Below, piece after piece: positions 61,697 through 64,000 of a stretch of DNA of 64,000 nucleotides (position 1 is its first letter; every line of letters begins with the position of its first letter). The stretch lies in contig NZ_JARRQY010000031.1 of NCBI RefSeq assembly GCF_037381185.1, forward strand, positions 1-64,000, read 5' to 3'. The position numbers and the translations under genes were made by a program. This DNA comes from Acidihalobacter_A sp037381185. GTDB lineage: Bacteria > Pseudomonadota > Gammaproteobacteria > DSM-5130 > Acidihalobacteraceae. The notes beneath the pieces are model-generated. The model searched no databases, was not told the origin of the DNA, and worked only from the letters and a program-made list of their open reading frames with translations.

Positions 61697-62803
61697 ATGG
61701 CTAGATTGGAAGGGTTTTTGGCGCGGTCCTTACTCCACGAGCTGATTGCGGCGCTCGGCGCCGGCGGGCGCCGTGTGATCGGCCCGCAGGTGCGTGACGG
61801 TGCGGTGGTCTATGAGCCGTTGGAGAGCGAGGCTCAACTGCCGCATGGTTTACACGATGTGCAGGCCCCTGGACGATATCGCCTTGAGCAGGCCGACACG
61901 CCGCGGTGTTTCGCCTGGGCGGACGGGCCGCAGGCGCTCAAGCCGCTGGTATTCAGCCCGCGGGAGCGTTTGTGGACCAGCGAACGCGCGGAGGATGGCG
62001 CGCTGCGCTTTCGTGAGTCGGCGGAGTCTGTCGAGCCGACCGCCGTGCTGGGGGTGCGCGCCTGTGATCTCGCTGCGCTGGCGCTGCAGGATCAGCATTT
62101 CCTGGAAGGTACGTTCCCCGATCCATCCTACCGTGCGCGGCGTGAGAGCCTGTTTCTCGTCGCAGTGCATTGCACGCATCCCGCCGATACTTGTTTCTGC
62201 GCCTCGACCGGTGACGGTCCGCGTGCAGAAGCCGGTTTCGACGTCGCGCTGCACGAGTTGGACGGCGGTTTCATCGTTAGTTCAGGAAGCCCTGCGGGCC
62301 ATGCGTTTTGCGGCATGCTGCCCCTGAGCGAGGCGTCGGCGGATCTCTGTGTCAGCGCCGAGGCTGAGGTGGATCAGGCTGCAGCGGGACAGCAGCGCAG
62401 TCTGCCCGGACAGGACCTGCGCACGCCGCTGATGCAGCGCCTCGAGCACCCGCGCTGGGCCGAGGTTGCCGAGCGCTGCCTGTCCTGCGGCAACTGCACC
62501 GCGGTGTGCCCGACCTGCTTCTGCCACGCCGAGGTCGAGTTGCCGGATATCGACGGACGGAGCAGCGACCACTACCGGCAGTGGGATTCCTGCTTCACCG
62601 AGGGGCACAGCCGGCTGAGCGGTTTCGTGGTGAGGCCGGATACGCGCACGCGCTATCGCCAGTGGCTGGTGCACAAGCTGGCCACCTGGCATGACCAGTA
62701 CGGCCGGTCCGGCTGCGTCGGCTGCGGCCGTTGCGTGACCTGGTGTCCGGTGGGAATCGACATCACCGAGGAGGCGCATGCCTTGTGCGCGGATCGGACA
62801 TGA
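61697..62803 (+). CDS. hydB: Group 3b hydrogenase beta subunit (4Fe-4S, AsrA-like)
   Basis: This 368-residue subunit of a cytoplasmic NAD(P)-linked hydrogenase resembles anaerobic sulfite reductase subunit A. The N-terminal half has the family's GPQVRDGAVVYEPL and PLVFSPRERLW. The C-terminal half has two cluster motifs (CLSCGNCTAVCPTCFC and CVGCGRCVTWCPVGID), plus DTCFCAS. It transfers electrons between HydD and the flavoprotein HydG. It is divergent from hoxJ, and its stop overlaps hydG (ATGA). Confidence 0.92.
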   Translation: MARLEGFLARSLLHELIAALGAGGRRVIGPQVRDGAVVYEPLESEAQLPHGLHDVQAPGRYRLEQADTPRCFAWADGPQALKPLVFSPRERLWTSERAEDGALRFRESAESVEPTAVLGVRACDLAALALQDQHFLEGTFPDPSYRARRESLFLVAVHCTHPADTCFCASTGDGPRAEAGFDVALHELDGGFIVSSGSPAGHAFCGMLPLSEASADLCVSAEAEVDQAAAGQQRSLPGQDLRTPLMQRLEHPRWAEVAERCLSCGNCTAVCPTCFCHAEVELPDIDGRSSDHYRQWDSCFTEGHSRLSGFVVRPDTRTRYRQWLVHKLATWHDQYGRSGCVGCGRCVTWCPVGIDITEEAHALCADRT

Positions 62804-63645
62804 GTAGCCAGCCCGTCAGTCCCTACCTCCCGAGCGAGGCGGAAATCGTCGAGCGCGTCGAGGAGTCGCCGGGCGTGTTCACTCTGAGTCTGCGCCTGAC
62901 CGATCCGCAGCGCCGCGAGAACTATGCCTTCCAGCCCGGTCAGTTCAACATGCTGGGACTGCACGGCCTGGGCGAGGTGCCGATCTCCATCGTTTCCGAT
63001 CCGCGCAGGCCGGATCTGATCGACCACACCGTGCGCGAGGTGGGGCGGGTGACACGGGCGATGGCTGCATTGGGCCCGGGTGATCGCATCGGCCTGCGCG
63101 GTCCTTACGGCCGCGGCTGGCCCCTGCAGGAGGTCCGCGGCAGGGACGTCGTGCTGATCACCGGGGGCCTGGGTTGCGCGCCGGTGGTGTCCGTCATTCA
63201 CTACGTGCTGCGCCGGCGCGACGACTATCGGCGTCTGGTCATCCTGCAGGGCGTCAAGCACAGTGCGGATCTGATCTGGAGAGATCGCTACCAGGAGTGG
63301 GCCGGTCTGGCCGACACGCAGGTGCTGCTGGCGGCCGACGTGGGCGGACCTGAATGGGCCTGGGGGATCGGGCCGGTCACCACGTTGCTGGGGCAGGCGC
63401 AATTCGACCGTGCCGCGGCGGCGGTCATGATGTGCGGCCCTGAGCCGATGATGCGCGCCGCCGGGCAGGCCCTGGAAGAACAGGGCGTCGGCGAGGAGAG
63501 CCTGTGGCTGAGCATGGAGCGCAACATGCAGTGCGCCCTGGGCCATTGCGGCCATTGCCAGCTCGGCGCGCCCTTCGTGTGCCGCGAGGGGCCGGTGTTT
63601 CCCTACGCCGAAATTCGTACTTACCTGGAACATCGGGGGTTCTGA
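62800..63645 (+). CDS. hydG: Group 3b hydrogenase gamma subunit (FAD/NAD(P)-binding)
   Basis: This 281-residue flavoprotein of the ferredoxin-NADP reductase type is similar to AsrB. FAD-binding blocks are FQPGQFNML and VPISIVSD, and the NAD(P) site is LITGGLGCAPVVSVI. CGPEPMM and a C-terminal 2Fe-2S-type motif MQCALGHCGHCQLG ... C complete it. It exchanges electrons with NAD(P)H. It overlaps hydB by 4 bp and hydD by 1 bp. Confidence 0.94.
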   Translation: MSSQPVSPYLPSEAEIVERVEESPGVFTLSLRLTDPQRRENYAFQPGQFNMLGLHGLGEVPISIVSDPRRPDLIDHTVREVGRVTRAMAALGPGDRIGLRGPYGRGWPLQEVRGRDVVLITGGLGCAPVVSVIHYVLRRRDDYRRLVILQGVKHSADLIWRDRYQEWAGLADTQVLLAADVGGPEWAWGIGPVTTLLGQAQFDRAAAAVMMCGPEPMMRAAGQALEEQGVGEESLWLSMERNMQCALGHCGHCQLGAPFVCREGPVFPYAEIRTYLEHRGF

Positions 63646-64000
63646 TGCCGGATTCTCACAGCAGTACGATGACGGTACCGCGCCCCCGTGTGGCGGTGCA
63701 CAAGTTCAGTTCCTGCGATGGTTGCCAGCTCGCCCTGCTCAACGCCGGCGAGGATCTGCTGAGTCTGGCCGGGCGGGTGGATTTCGTGCATTTCGCGGAG
63801 GCCGGCCCGGTGGACCCGGAGGCGGAGGCCGATATCGCGCTGGTGGAAGGCAGCGTCGCCACGCCGGAGGACGTGGAGCGCATCCAGCGGGTGCGCGCCA
63901 ACAGCCGCTATCTCATCACCATCGGCGCCTGCGCCACGGCCGGCGGTCTGCAGGCCCTGCGCAACACGGCCGACGCCGACGCCTGGGTGCGTGCGGTCTA
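63645..64000 (+). CDS. hydD: Group 3b hydrogenase small (delta) subunit, partial at window end
   Basis: The 5' 118 codons of the small subunit are present. The proximal-cluster motif SSCDGCQLALLN is near residue 24, VEGSVATPEDVERI follows, and IGACATAGGLQAL gives the third cysteine region. There is no Tat signal, consistent with a cytoplasmic group 3b enzyme. The gene continues beyond base 64000; the large subunit hydA is expected downstream. Confidence 0.93.
   Translation, partial: MPDSHSSTMTVPRPRVAVHKFSSCDGCQLALLNAGEDLLSLAGRVDFVHFAEAGPVDPEAEADIALVEGSVATPEDVERIQRVRANSRYLITIGACATAGGLQALRNTADADAWVRAV

Overview
The window is high-GC DNA from a bacterium that looks like a chemolithotrophic gammaproteobacterium. 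The evidence is a proteobacterial hup/hyp/hox hydrogenase locus, an Isp1/Isp2-type hydrogenase as found in purple sulfur bacteria and acidithiobacilli, an RND efflux operon, zwf/gnd and a DegQ/MucD-like protease. The exact genus cannot be fixed from sequence alone.

Region 1 (1-2445) is the end of an integrative or plasmid-like element: a ColE2-type replication protein, an excisionase-like HTH protein and a small membrane protein. It abuts the 3' end of a tRNA-Val(CAC) gene. An array of 11-bp-phased TGGACA repeats and a strong hairpin terminator lie at the junction.

Region 2 (2.5-22.4 kb) is mostly core or stress functions: a membrane diguanylate cyclase; a 141-bp MITE-like insertion with perfect 14-bp inverted ends; an OmpR/EnvZ-type pair divergent from a TolC-MFP-RND efflux operon; a YfdX-like periplasmic protein and a DedA protein; gnd-zwf of the oxidative pentose phosphate pathway; an HtrA protease with a CpxR-like box upstream; and a multi-PAS NarL-type sensor kinase with one complete and one receiver-only response regulator.

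Region 3 (22.7-33.9 kb) is a chemotaxis-like operon: MCP, CheY, STAS protein, CheA, MCP, CheW, CheR, a PAS protein, a GAF-GGDEF-EAL protein and CheB. cheR carries an internal deletion plus a frame change and looks dead, while cheB is intact. The PAS and GAF-GGDEF-EAL reading frames look like one c-di-GMP protein split in two.

Region 4 (34-64 kb) is a hydrogenase supercluster. It holds four [NiFe]-hydrogenases: (a) an Isp-type periplasmic enzyme (hynS-isp1-isp2-hynL) with a standard, presumably O2-sensitive, small subunit and a frameshift in a C8 tract of hynL; (b) an O2-tolerant group 1d membrane enzyme (hupSLC), whose small subunit carries both supernumerary cysteines of the 4Fe-3S cluster; (c) an H2-sensing regulatory hydrogenase (hoxBC/hupUV) with kinase hoxJ and NtrC-type regulator hoxA; (d) the start of a group 3b NAD(P)-linked cytoplasmic enzyme (hydB, hydG, hydD) that runs off the right edge. 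The complete hypABCDEF set, hupDFGHIJK accessories and a NiCoT nickel permease lie between them. The inferred logic is that HoxBC senses H2, HoxJ/HoxA relays to a sigma54-type promoter before hupS, and the resulting O2-tolerant uptake hydrogenase feeds electrons to the quinone pool, while the group 3b enzyme exchanges electrons with NAD(P)H.
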